Shown: positions 7,289 through 13,077 of the stretch, piece by piece | Position numbering within the stretch: the first letter of the stretch is position 1 | Layout: each line of letters opens with the position of its first letter | From: Clostridia bacterium | GTDB taxonomy: Bacteria > Bacillota > Clostridia > Oscillospirales > Acutalibacteraceae | DNA length: 13,077 bases | NCBI GenBank assembly: GCA_900770165.1 | Contig: CAAGJJ010000004.1 | Coordinates: forward strand, 1 to 13,077 | Reading direction: 5' to 3' | Made by a program: the position numbers and the translations under genes | The notes under the pieces: model-generated | The model's input: only the letters and a program-made list of their open reading frames with translations | The model's database searches: none | What the model was told of the DNA's origin: nothing

Positions 7289-9002
7289 TATATTCCTCCA
7301 ATATATTTTCAATAGATTTTATGTCATTTTTAATCATATTCATAAAGCTATTATATTCTTCTTCACTAGATAATTTCTTGTTCTTGGCATCATCGATTAA
7401 TTGTGTGATTGAATTTAAACTATTACTCATTTCTTTTTCAAATATATCAACCATAGTTTCTATATTATTTTCAAAACTTTCCTTTATTGATGGCCATAAT
7501 GAATTAGTAATCTGCGGAATAACCGTCTCTCTATACTGTTTAACCAATTTAGAATGGTTCGACTCTCCAAATAAGAATTTTAATCCTGAAAGTATTTCTG
7601 GCAACAATACTATAACTGCCTCAATCCATGTAACCGTTCCTCCTGTAACAATTGATAACGCCGCCGTTACTAATGTATATATTGCAGTACCATTACCAGT
7701 ACCTTTTTTATCAGGTTTTTGTTCTTTGCCTTCCTTATCATTCCATGCATTTTCATTATCTATAAATGCTCCTGATTTAATTAATCCCTGCACTTTAGAT
7801 GCTATATCTGCAACTATATCATCTAATCCGCGTTCATTTTCTCCCGTTTCCGTATTTAAATTAACTTTAAAGGCTTTAGAAATATCTGATATTTTTTCAA
7901 TAGAAAATTCCTTTACTGATTCAATCAATACTGGTCTTATAGTATCAAGTACAATTGCTCGTAAACCATCAACATTGCCACTTTCAATTGCTCGAGCTGC
8001 TTCATCTGACCTTGAAGAAAGTGCTATCTTAACTTTTTCCAGAACCGCTTCTACATCTGAATCAACATTCTCTGTTAATTCCTTTCTTTTCAATTGAAAA
8101 GTATTTTCAGCAATTTTTTTGTTCCTTTCTTGAATTCGTATAATTTCGTCATATTCATATGTTTCAAGATATTTATTTTCTGATACCATTTTTAATATCT
8201 CTAGTATATTCTTCGAATTAGAATATAAAATATTTTTTATTGCATTATCGTACTTTTCTTGTGCATCTATGTTCGAAATTATACCAGAAAATTTTTCAAC
8301 AATTTCTTCATCGTACTTAGAAATACTATATACAGGATAATTGAAGCCATGATCATCCAGAGTTTCTTTTATTTTCTCTACAACCTCATCCACTTCTCTT
8401 TTTATTTTTTTATCACATTTATTTACAAGCACAACAACATTTTCACTATATTGTGATATCTCATATAAATAATTTATTATCTGAGAATCAATTCCTCCTT
8501 TTTGAACGTCAACAACCATAATAAAGCCAACACCATATCCCAAATATGACGCTAATGCTCTGGCATAATCTTCGCGTGCTGTATCAAAACCCGGTGTATC
8601 AACAATTACAAAATCATCAATTTCTTTTAATCCCTTAGAATTTAAATAATATGAAATATGATCATATTCTGATGGAAGGTACTTTTTGTCTTTTATAAGA
8701 GGTTTTTTATTCATATCTTTATCATATGAAAAAGCTTTTTCTTCCTCACTATATCTAAGTTCTGATGCTAATGCCGTAGTTTCCCCTAACTCAACCTCTA
8801 AAAAATCTGGTCTTTCAATGAAACTATTAATCAGTGAACTCTTACCAGCATTAAAATGTCCTACAACTAAAATTTTTAATTCATATTCATTCCTTGCTTT
8901 AATTATTATTTCCAATGCATTATTCAACGCCTCATTTTTGTAATGAGAATCAATCTCTTTTATAACATTTATTGCTTCATCAAAATAAGTTCTTACTATC
9001 AT
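7281..9002 (-). CDS. Dynamin-like GTPase with internal hydrophobic membrane segment (573 aa), first in cassette
   Basis: The ATG at 9002 (MIVRTYF) is chosen over an upstream TTG at 9017 because GAGGAG (9008-9013) lies 5 bases before the ATG and would be inside the longer version. G motifs: G1 GHFNAGKS at 48-55, G2 GETTALAS (73-80), G3 DTPG at 135-138, G4 NKCD at 194-197. All are canonical, so GTP binding and hydrolysis are expected. After a helical stalk, residues about 438-478 form a hydrophobic, Gly-containing hairpin-like stretch (AIYTLVTAALSIVTGG, then AVIVLLPEILSGL), as in the membrane-inserting paddle of bacterial dynamins. A charged linker (WNDKEGKEQKPDKKG, 420-434) precedes it. This is the only cassette GTPase with an obvious membrane-inserting part. 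The gene starts 46 bases after the WYL gene and ends overlapping the next GTPase gene by 8 bases. Confidence 0.93.
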   Translation of the reverse strand: MIVRTYFDEAINVIKEIDSHYKNEALNNALEIIIKARNEYELKILVVGHFNAGKSSLINSFIERPDFLEVELGETTALASELRYSEEEKAFSYDKDMNKKPLIKDKKYLPSEYDHISYYLNSKGLKEIDDFVIVDTPGFDTAREDYARALASYLGYGVGFIMVVDVQKGGIDSQIINYLYEISQYSENVVVLVNKCDKKIKREVDEVVEKIKETLDDHGFNYPVYSISKYDEEIVEKFSGIISNIDAQEKYDNAIKNILYSNSKNILEILKMVSENKYLETYEYDEIIRIQERNKKIAENTFQLKRKELTENVDSDVEAVLEKVKIALSSRSDEAARAIESGNVDGLRAIVLDTIRPVLIESVKEFSIEKISDISKAFKVNLNTETGENERGLDDIVADIASKVQGLIKSGAFIDNENAWNDKEGKEQKPDKKGTGNGTAIYTLVTAALSIVTGGTVTWIEAVIVLLPEILSGLKFLFGESNHSKLVKQYRETVIPQITNSLWPSIKESFENNIETMVDIFEKEMSNSLNSITQLIDDAKNKKLSSEEEYNSFMNMIKNDIKSIENILEEYNE

Positions 9003-9007
9003 ATTTT

Positions 9008-9013
9008 CTCCTC
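9008..9013 (-). promoter_or_regulatory. Ribosome binding site that fixes the start of the first GTPase
   Basis: GAGGAG on the minus strand lies 5 bases before the ATG at 9002. It falls inside the reading frame that would result from the upstream TTG at 9017, so the shorter protein beginning MIVRT is preferred. Confidence 0.75.
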
Positions 9014-9048
9014 GCAAACATCATTAATTATTTCAACTAAATGCTTCA

Positions 9049-10002
9049 TCATTCCACCACTTCCACATTCTCTCCCTGACTCCTCAGCCACACATTAATC
9101 CCCTCGCCGAATACCTCAGCGGATATTGTGTATACGCCATCCTTTTTATCAAGAATCCTTGCTGTAGGAAGACGGTCAAGGACTGCCTCAATGCTTCCAC
9201 CTTTATACCTGAATTTGATCTTCTTGAGCTTGCCGCCATACATGAACTGTACTCTCTTGCGGAATTCTCCCTCTTCAAATCTATCACTGTAAGGTATCTT
9301 AAAATGCTCATCAAGTACCTTATATCCAGCTATCCTGTCAATTCTGTAGATTGTTGGAAACGCATCATCTATCACTTGAAAATTCGCCTTAATTTTTTCA
9401 TCATCTATAAATGCTGTAAGATAGAAGTAGAATTCTGAAAACATTATTGCAACCGGCTTTACTCTCCGCTTAACCACTTTATTATTAGTACTTTTCTTAT
9501 ATTCAAGTTCCAGATAATTGCAATTTCTTATTGCAAGTCCAATATCCCACATCTTATCTACAAACTCTGATTTGTTTGTCAGTTCTATGTAATGGAACTC
9601 CTCATTTTTAATTAAATCCTGTACTATCGCTTTCCCCTCTTGTGGTGCACAACGGTCAACCAGTATGTCAAGAATATGTTGCATCTCATTCTTGGTAAAC
9701 GCCCTGCTGTCCAGCAGTATCTTGCATATTGCGAGTATTTCACTGTTTGTCAGCTTTGTTTTGTATATCTGATTGAGATAATGTCCGCCTTTCTTCTTAT
9801 CATATTCAATCGTATTGATTACTCCGCTTTTCTCCGTTTCCTGTTCAAAGAAATTATTAATTGCACTTATATCCCGCTGGATAGATCTTGATGATACTCC
9901 ATATCCCGCAGCTTCAGTTTCCTTGTCAACTACTTCTCCTTCCATAAAACGTTGATACAAGCTTAATACACGGCTTACTTTATCATTGTAGTCATTCTCC
10001 AT
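9049..10002 (-). CDS. WYL-domain transcriptional regulator (DeoR-type HTH-WYL-WCX)
   Basis: This 317-aa protein has the three-part layout of WYL regulators. A DeoR-like helix-turn-helix lies near residues 10-50 (VSSRSIQRDISAINNFF is the recognition part). A WYL domain spans about 148-230 (core SEFYFYLTAFID, with FYFYL in place of the strict W-Y-L), and a C-terminal WCX extension spans about 247-316. The RVKPVAIMF and IYRIDRI segments are typical WYL strands. WYL domains are thought to sense ligands, possibly nucleic acid or nucleotides, and these regulators are common at phage-defence loci. Start 10002 has GAGGAG with 8-base spacing. It is the first gene ahead of the GTPase cassette, 46 bases from the next start, so it probably controls itself and the whole operon; candidate operators lie just upstream. 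Its GC content is clearly higher than that of the GTPases (27 of 60 bases at 9181-9240). Confidence 0.92.
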   Translation of the reverse strand: MENDYNDKVSRVLSLYQRFMEGEVVDKETEAAGYGVSSRSIQRDISAINNFFEQETEKSGVINTIEYDKKKGGHYLNQIYKTKLTNSEILAICKILLDSRAFTKNEMQHILDILVDRCAPQEGKAIVQDLIKNEEFHYIELTNKSEFVDKMWDIGLAIRNCNYLELEYKKSTNNKVVKRRVKPVAIMFSEFYFYLTAFIDDEKIKANFQVIDDAFPTIYRIDRIAGYKVLDEHFKIPYSDRFEEGEFRKRVQFMYGGKLKKIKFRYKGGSIEAVLDRLPTARILDKKDGVYTISAEVFGEGINVWLRSQGENVEVVE

Positions 10003-10035
10003 AAGTAACTCTCCTCATTTCAGTAAGATAATGTA

Positions 10036-10051
10036 ATGCAATATTTCACAA
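10036..10051 (-). promoter_or_regulatory. Candidate operator, promoter-proximal copy
   Basis: The minus strand reads TTGTGAAATATTGCAT. A second copy, TTGTGAAAATGTTGCAT, lies at 10122-10138, 86 bases upstream in the same orientation (about eight helical turns); the two differ by one base insertion and one substitution. It sits in the WYL leader, 34 bases before the ATG. A role as a WYL-protein binding site is inferred. Confidence 0.4.
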
Positions 10052-10059
10052 TTTAAACT

Positions 10060-10106
10060 GCTAACATTTTAGCACTTTATTGTAAAAAATGCTAATATAA
10101 ATTCAG
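10060..10106 (-). promoter_or_regulatory. Possible promoter of the WYL-GTPase operon with small palindrome
   Basis: On the minus strand TACAAT (10079-10084) resembles a -10 box. CTGAAT (10101-10106), 16 bases upstream, is a weak -35. A palindrome, GCTAA/TTAGC (10060-10064 and 10069-10073), would fall about where transcription begins. The weak -35 agrees with a promoter that needs activation or is kept low, but the assignment is tentative. Confidence 0.3.
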
Positions 10107-10108
10107 TT

Positions 10109-10139
10109 TTTGTGAATTTTTATGCAACATTTTCACAAA
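10109..10139. promoter_or_regulatory. 8-bp inverted repeat, candidate distal operator
   Basis: TTTGTGAA at 10109-10116 and TTCACAAA at 10132-10139 form perfect arms around a 15-base spacer. The right arm is part of the distal copy of the TTGTGAA...TTGCAT repeat. On the minus strand the element lies 23 bases after the 97-aa gene and upstream of the WYL promoter, so it could serve as an operator or, less likely, as a weak transcription stop. Confidence 0.4.
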
Positions 10140-10161
10140 TATAAGTTCTAATATTAATTCT

Positions 10162-10455
10162 CTATACAATAAGTGAAAATATGTTAAATCCTGTAATCAC
10201 ATATATCATATACAACAACATAACCACGAATAAAAACAGGTAAACAATTGCCAGAATTGGATATCCTATGCTTCTTAACTTTATAAGCCTGCATTCTTCA
10301 TAATACTCTTCGTAATTAGCATATGGATTCTTTTCTTCTTCCGGTAATTTATCCCACACCTGTCTCGAGTTATATCTGATATTGAATAGATATGGTCTTT
10401 TCAGATATACATAATCACTCTCGTTATCATTTTCAACATTATTATTGTCACTCAT
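10162..10455 (-). CDS. Small single-pass membrane protein, unknown function (97 aa)
   Basis: The start at 10455 (MSDNNNVEND) is chosen because AGGAGG (10462-10467) is 6 bases upstream; an ATG 5 codons earlier would overlap that site. The N-terminus is acidic and Asn-rich. Residues about 29-52 (SRQVWDKLPEEEKNPY, ANYEEYYEE) look like a helical soluble segment rich in Tyr and Glu. Residues about 65-88 are strongly hydrophobic (YPILAIVYLFLFVVMLLYMIY), a clear transmembrane helix, with a short hydrophobic tail to the end. The basic residues just before it (RLIKLR) suggest the N-terminus stays in the cytoplasm. I recognise no family. It lies between the WYL operon and the XRE repressor, reading toward the WYL gene. 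Its promoter region carries GACA/TGTC boxes, suggesting control by the divergent XRE protein. Confidence 0.75.
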   Translation of the reverse strand: MSDNNNVENDNESDYVYLKRPYLFNIRYNSRQVWDKLPEEEKNPYANYEEYYEECRLIKLRSIGYPILAIVYLFLFVVMLLYMIYVITGFNIFSLIV

Positions 10456-10510
10456 CTTGTGCCTCCTCATTTTGCTTCTCTTTTATGTTTAAATGATATC
10501 AGACAGGTTG

Positions 10511-10523
10511 GACATTATATGTC
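10511..10523. promoter_or_regulatory. Palindrome over the -10 box, candidate XRE operator
   Basis: GACAT at 10511-10515 and ATGTC at 10519-10523 are perfect inverted arms with a 3-base centre. They cover the predicted -10 (10514-10519) of the 97-aa gene, a position from which a repressor would block transcription. Further GACA/TGTC half-sites lie at 10528-10531 and 10538-10541. Confidence 0.4.
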
Positions 10524-10543
10524 TTAGTGTCATATTTTGTCTT
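10514..10543 (-). promoter_or_regulatory. Predicted sigma-A promoter of the 97-aa gene
   Basis: The minus strand has a consensus -10 TATAAT (10514-10519). AAGACA (10538-10543), 18 bases upstream, matches four of six -35 positions. Transcription would begin about 50 bases before the ATG. The rest of the 10471-10669 gap is AT-rich, and no equally good promoter for the plus-strand XRE gene was found; the best candidate is a TACAAT -10 at 10624-10629 with a poor -35. Confidence 0.5.
10523..10536 (-). repeat. GACA box, copy 1
   Basis: The minus strand reads AATATGACACTAAG. Thirteen of 14 bases recur at 11308-11321 upstream of the 82-aa gene, and both copies are followed within a few bases by another GACATA. 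They are likely binding sites for one regulator. Confidence 0.45.
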
Positions 10544-10669
10544 TTTATTTTAAAAAATATTTTTATTGTCCGTGGCTAATTTTGTTTTAGTTGTAGATAA
10601 TTATATCATCAGCTAATCAATATTACAATTATATGTATTGTATTTATCATCTTTATAGTGAGGGATTTC

Positions 10670-10990
10670 ATGAAGGATATTGATTTTGAAAGTATTGGAA
10701 AGAAGTTAAAAGAAATACGCTTATCAAAAGGGTTGCCACAAGACGCTGTTGCCAGTGCCGCTGAGGTCAATACTTCTCATATAAGCAATATTGAGAATAA
10801 CCGCGTGAAAGTTTCTCTGCCTACACTTATCTATATATGTAATGCACTAGGTGTAACTGTAGATTATGTGTTATCTGGTGAATATACTGGCGATTATTCT
10901 TCAATCGACAGGGAAATCATGAAAGAGATTCAGCCTCTTTCTGATGAAGAAAAGGAACGTGTTTTAAGGGTTGTGCGTGCCATCAAGTAA
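10670..10990 (+). CDS. XRE/Cro-family HTH repressor (106 aa)
   Basis: This is the only plus-strand gene. The ATG at 10670 is chosen over an in-frame GTG at 10658 because GAGGG (10660-10664) lies 5 bases before the ATG and overlaps the GTG. Residues about 10-66 form a classic HTH_3 domain: IGKKLKEIRLSKGLPQ, then AVASAAEVNTSHISNIENN, then SLPTLIYICNALGVTVDYVL. A short helical tail (about 77-106) may mediate dimerisation. The protein has no metalloprotease domain or sensor domain. It is divergent from the 97-aa membrane protein gene and convergent with the 82-aa gene, overlapping the end of the latter by 27 bases. Palindromic GACA/TGTC boxes upstream of both minus-strand neighbours make it the obvious local regulator, though binding is inferred. 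Confidence 0.9.
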   Translation: MKDIDFESIGKKLKEIRLSKGLPQDAVASAAEVNTSHISNIENNRVKVSLPTLIYICNALGVTVDYVLSGEYTGDYSSIDREIMKEIQPLSDEEKERVLRVVRAIK

Positions 10991-11212
10991 TCTCACAGCA
11001 TAGTTAAATCCTTCCATGAAGCTTTCTTTTTTCGCAACTTCAGCAACTGCCATATATTTATCACGCTCACATTCATAATCGCTCAATGTTGCCAGTTCTT
11101 TGAACTGCATCAGCTCATGTTCAATCTGTTTTTCTACTAATTCATCCACATTTTTCATTATATCTGTCTGACTCACAAGCATGTTATATAATTCTTCCAA
11201 TTCATTCTGCAT
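10964..11212 (-). CDS. Small hypothetical helical protein (82 aa), possibly DUF6809-like
   Basis: The frame begins MQNELEELYNML and ends TAA at 10964-10966. A weak GGATGG lies 7 bases before the ATG at 11212. The protein is almost entirely helical and charged, with no membrane span. The beginning (LEELY) and the end (ESFMEGFNYAVRLLDG) resemble small accessory proteins of Clostridia that start LEELYYG and end in a GFRLGxRLMLE-like segment (the DUF6809 type). That comparison is from memory and weak. Such proteins occur near phage-derived and mobile regions; no function is known to me. It ends inside the XRE repressor gene on the opposite strand (27-base convergent overlap), so the two transcripts are antisense at their 3' ends. 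Confidence 0.6.
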   Translation of the reverse strand: MQNELEELYNMLVSQTDIMKNVDELVEKQIEHELMQFKELATLSDYECERDKYMAVAEVAKKESFMEGFNYAVRLLDGTHNP

Positions 11213-11285
11213 AGTTTTTCCATCCTGTATATAATTTATGGTGTTCCAGCTGCCTACGTAATTACACCCAGCCTATTTCCCTTAA

Positions 11286-11294
11286 ATAATACCA
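11286..11294 (-). promoter_or_regulatory. Possible extended -10 promoter of the 82-aa gene
   Basis: The minus strand reads TGGTATTAT, an extended -10 (TGn plus TATTAT). No good -35 is visible. A GACA box lies just upstream at 11308-11321. The leader to the ATG at 11212 would be about 65 bases. The remaining gap to 11333 shows nothing else clear. Confidence 0.35.
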
Positions 11295-11307
11295 GTTATG
11301 TCAGACA

Positions 11308-11321
11308 CTTATTGTCATATT
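11308..11321 (-). repeat. GACA box, copy 2
   Basis: The minus strand reads AATATGACAATAAG, 13 of 14 bases identical to copy 1 at 10523-10536. It is followed directly by TGTCTGACATA, giving GACA...TGTC and TGTC.GACA inverted half-sites, as expected of an operator for a dimeric HTH protein. Confidence 0.45.
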
Positions 11322-11333
11322 GTTTTATTTTAT

Positions 11334-11368
11334 AAAAAATCAGGCTTTGGATTTCTCCTCCGCCTGAT
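11334..11368 (-). terminator. Rho-independent terminator after hipA; copy A of a 35-bp repeat
   Basis: On the minus strand the stem ATCAGGC (11362-11368) pairs with GCCTGAT (11339-11345) around a 16-base loop and runs into a T-tract. It begins 11 bases after the hipA stop codon. All 35 bases recur identically at 13040-13074, on the other side of the hipBA module. Confidence 0.85.
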
Positions 11369-11379
11369 GCATCTGTATT

Positions 11380-12633
11380 TTAATATTCACATTCTCTAAA
11401 TGCAGGTTTCATTTTTTCTATCTGTCCCCTGCTTATATCATAATCCTTAGCCAGTCTCTGCCAGTTATTTTTTACAATCTTCTTAATCTCATCTACTCCA
11501 TCTTCTGCTTCTTTTGATGACAAACCATAATATGAAGATGCTTCTATTGCTAGATTAAAATCAATACTTGAATCATATTCATCTACATTTAAAGAAAGAT
11601 TTTCCCCATATATATCAGGATTAACATCGTACATTGGTGAAAGTCTCCAACCATCTTCTGTTAATATAAAGCCATGATTTCTAAAATGATCATCCGTATT
11701 AGATACCGCCATACTAAAAACTATTCTTCGCCATAACTCAGCCAAATCTTCTTTTGCTTTAGCTCCATTAGCCCTTAAAAAAGATGCTATCTCTAAATAG
11801 CTGCTTCCATCTATACTTCCTGCACCATCCTTTTTCCCAAGCATTGTCATCGCAGATGAAAAATGTATTCTCTGTTCCCCATCTCTGTCAAATCTTTTAA
11901 CTAAAAATGTACTTCCTGTTTTAGAAAACTTTTCCAACTTAGCTTCTGGCACATTCAGGCCACACATTTTTGCTAATTCATGTACAACCATCTCCCATGC
12001 ACCTGAATTAAACTCATCATGCTTTGATGGAAATTTTGCTATCCACAACGCTCCATCTGGTGCCATTACTGATGCTTTTGGTCTTGCTCCTCCCAAAGAT
12101 GAACCCGGTGCAATTAATTGCCTAAGCCACTTTTCTTCTAATCCATTATCATCATTTTCAAATGATATAGATGCCTGTTCTAATTGTCGAAGTGACGTCC
12201 ACGGAGGTGTTGCAAGTTCTTTATCATCTGATAAAAATTCTTCTTCTGGATCTGTCTTAAATCTTAATCCCCCCATTCTTGCTTTATCATACACTCCTAA
12301 AAGATAATCACTTTCCACCAGTTTCCTTGGTTTTTCATCAACTTTTTTTGCCCTGATTGCCTCTCTCCTTTTCATAAGCAGTCTTCCCCATCTGTCAGGA
12401 CATGAATCTGCAAAAACGCCAAAAATATTTTTATCATCATTCACATATTGTCTGCCATTATACAATTGTAAATCCGGATCTATAAAAGTCGTAGATTGTT
12501 CAAGCCACTTTTCATCATATTCAAATGAATAAAATTCCTTACCTCTTGCCATAGAAGCATATAATTTTCCCATTAATTTTTTATCATAAGGTAAAAAATC
12601 TGCATAAACATATATTATTCTTTCCCCATTCAT
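11380..12633 (-). CDS. hipA: HipA-family serine/threonine kinase toxin
   Basis: This 417-aa protein is close to the usual HipA length (about 440). The N-terminal HipA_N part covers about 1-125, ending in the conserved LGVYDKARMGGLRF. A Gly/Ser loop, SSLGGARPKA (178-187), corresponds to the HipA autophosphorylation and ATP loop. The conserved kinase Lys is K200 in AKFP. The catalytic loop NTDDHFRNHGF gives D314 and N319, and the metal-binding Asp is D336 in LSPMYDVNP. All key residues are present, so the enzyme should be active. HipA kinases phosphorylate translation factors (glutamyl-tRNA synthetase in E. coli), halting growth and producing persister cells; the target here is unknown. Start 12633 has GAGGTG 7 bases upstream, overlapping the hipB stop codon, and the gap between the genes is 6 bases. 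A strong terminator follows. Confidence 0.93.
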   Translation of the reverse strand: MNGERIIYVYADFLPYDKKLMGKLYASMARGKEFYSFEYDEKWLEQSTTFIDPDLQLYNGRQYVNDDKNIFGVFADSCPDRWGRLLMKRREAIRAKKVDEKPRKLVESDYLLGVYDKARMGGLRFKTDPEEEFLSDDKELATPPWTSLRQLEQASISFENDDNGLEEKWLRQLIAPGSSLGGARPKASVMAPDGALWIAKFPSKHDEFNSGAWEMVVHELAKMCGLNVPEAKLEKFSKTGSTFLVKRFDRDGEQRIHFSSAMTMLGKKDGAGSIDGSSYLEIASFLRANGAKAKEDLAELWRRIVFSMAVSNTDDHFRNHGFILTEDGWRLSPMYDVNPDIYGENLSLNVDEYDSSIDFNLAIEASSYYGLSSKEAEDGVDEIKKIVKNNWQRLAKDYDISRGQIEKMKPAFRECEY

Positions 12634-12639
12634 TTACAT

Positions 12640-12957
12640 TCACCTCTTTTTTCTTACCCTCTTTTGTACATGCAAATCCAAATCCTGCAGCTTTCTTCCT
12701 AGTTCATCATCCTTAGCTACTAATAATAAATCTTTATCCATGTAATTCAATGCATGTAAAACTGCTGCATAACACCCCATTGCAACCGAAGGGGATCCCT
12801 TCTCTATAGCACATAATGTTGCTCTGCTTATCCCCGCTCGCTCAGCAACAATTTCTGCTGATATTTTTCTTCTTAATCTTGCATATTTTATTTGCAATCC
12901 CATCTGTTCTAGTATGTTCAATGTTTCAGGTAATAACACTATAGATTTTTTAGGCAT
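12640..12957 (-). CDS. hipB: HipB-like XRE antitoxin and autorepressor
   Basis: This is a 105-aa protein with an HTH_3 domain at about residues 20-72 (LQIKYARLRRKISAEIVAE, then AGISRATLCAIEKGSP, then CYAAVLHALNYM). A 33-residue tail ends in a strongly basic cluster (QKRVRKKR). In HipBA systems the antitoxin binds HipA, holds it inactive on DNA, and represses its own promoter. The gene comes before hipA with a 6-base gap, the normal order, and the hipA ribosome binding site overlaps its stop codon. AAGGAG lies 8 bases before the ATG at 12957. The promoter just upstream contains a tandem AAATTGACA repeat where it may bind. Confidence 0.9.
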   Translation of the reverse strand: MPKKSIVLLPETLNILEQMGLQIKYARLRRKISAEIVAERAGISRATLCAIEKGSPSVAMGCYAAVLHALNYMDKDLLLVAKDDELGRKLQDLDLHVQKRVRKKR

Positions 12958-12980
12958 AACATCATCTCCTTATATCAATA

Positions 12981-13009
12981 ATATTATGCAAAAATGTCAA
13001 TTTTGTCAA
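12981..13009 (-). promoter_or_regulatory. Strong sigma-A promoter of hipBA with tandem AAATTGACA repeat
   Basis: The minus strand has a perfect -35 TTGACA (13004-13009), a 17-base spacer, and -10 TAATAT (12981-12986), about 24 bases from the hipB ATG. A second TTGACA (12995-13000) makes a 9-base tandem repeat of AAATTGACA inside the promoter. This may be a HipB operator or an alternative -35. A promoter this strong fits a module held down by its own antitoxin. Confidence 0.85.
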
Positions 13010-13039
13010 TTTTTATTCACTTTATTCTTATTCATTATA

Positions 13040-13075
13040 AAAAAATCAGGCTTTGGATTTCTCCTCCGCCTGATT
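13040..13075 (-). terminator. Rho-independent terminator of the gene beyond the right edge; copy B of the 35-bp repeat
   Basis: The same hairpin as at 11334-11368 appears here with one more stem pair (AATCAGGC/GCCTGATT) and a longer T-tract (seven). On the minus strand it lies upstream of the hipBA promoter, so it would end transcription coming from outside the window and insulate hipBA. It gives hipBA a matching terminator on each side. Confidence 0.75.
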
Positions 13076-13077
13076 AT

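Noticed and set aside
7321..8097. 258-codon plus-strand open frame
   Set aside because: It lies wholly antisense to the first GTPase, has no ribosome binding site, and its Ser/Ile/Leu-rich content is what the opposite strand of a Lys/Glu-rich AT-rich gene gives.
11380..12957. HipBA as a working part of the GTPase system
   Set aside because: It has its own strong promoter and flanking terminators and is separated by three unrelated small genes, so it is more simply an independent toxin-antitoxin module in the same accessory region.
1..13077. CRISPR array, tRNA, rRNA, transposase or integrase
   Set aside because: No regularly spaced repeats, cloverleaf-like GC-rich segments, rRNA motifs or DDE/tyrosine-recombinase sequences were seen on either strand.

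Overview
The window looks like accessory DNA from a low-GC Gram-positive anaerobe of the class Clostridia, most likely Lachnospiraceae-like. That placement is inferred from the strongly AT-rich coding, AGGAGG-type ribosome binding sites, A/T-rich sigma-A promoters and the protein families present; no rRNA or housekeeping gene confirms it. All genes but one lie on the minus strand.

Region 1 (10002 down to 1) reads right to left as one probable operon. It starts with a WYL-domain transcription regulator (9049-10002). Three different dynamin-like, membrane-remodelling-type GTPases follow: 573 aa (7281-9002), 748 aa (5042-7288) and 422 aa (3787-5055). Next come an 829-aa partner (1301-3790) with Sel1/TPR-like helices, a serine run and a C-terminal CFI-box, a 56-aa zinc-ribbon protein (1106-1276), and a PH-like-domain protein cut off by the left edge (1-1010). 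The GTPase genes and the 829-aa gene overlap by 8, 14 and 4 bases, with each ribosome binding site inside the preceding gene. They should therefore be made together as parts of one machine. The likely theme is sensing or remodelling of membranes, and the setting (WYL regulator, low-GC cassette, nearby toxin-antitoxin genes) suggests anti-phage defence related to the known LeoA/LeoBC ('Eleos'-like) dynamin systems but with a different gene content. This is inference; no phage-related activity can be read from the sequence itself.

Region 2 (10003-11333) holds small accessory genes: a 97-aa single-pass membrane protein, a divergent XRE/Cro-type repressor (the only plus-strand gene), and a convergent 82-aa hypothetical protein whose end overlaps the repressor gene by 27 bases. 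The two minus-strand genes share a nearly identical 14-base upstream box built from GACA/TGTC half-sites, a plausible target of the repressor.

Region 3 (11334-13077) is a complete hipBA-type toxin-antitoxin module: an XRE antitoxin and a HipA-family Ser/Thr kinase with its catalytic residues intact. It has a near-perfect promoter and lies between two identical 35-bp terminator-like hairpins, which suggests that it moved in as a unit or arose by duplication around a terminator.

No tRNA, rRNA, CRISPR array, transposase, integrase or phage structural gene was seen.
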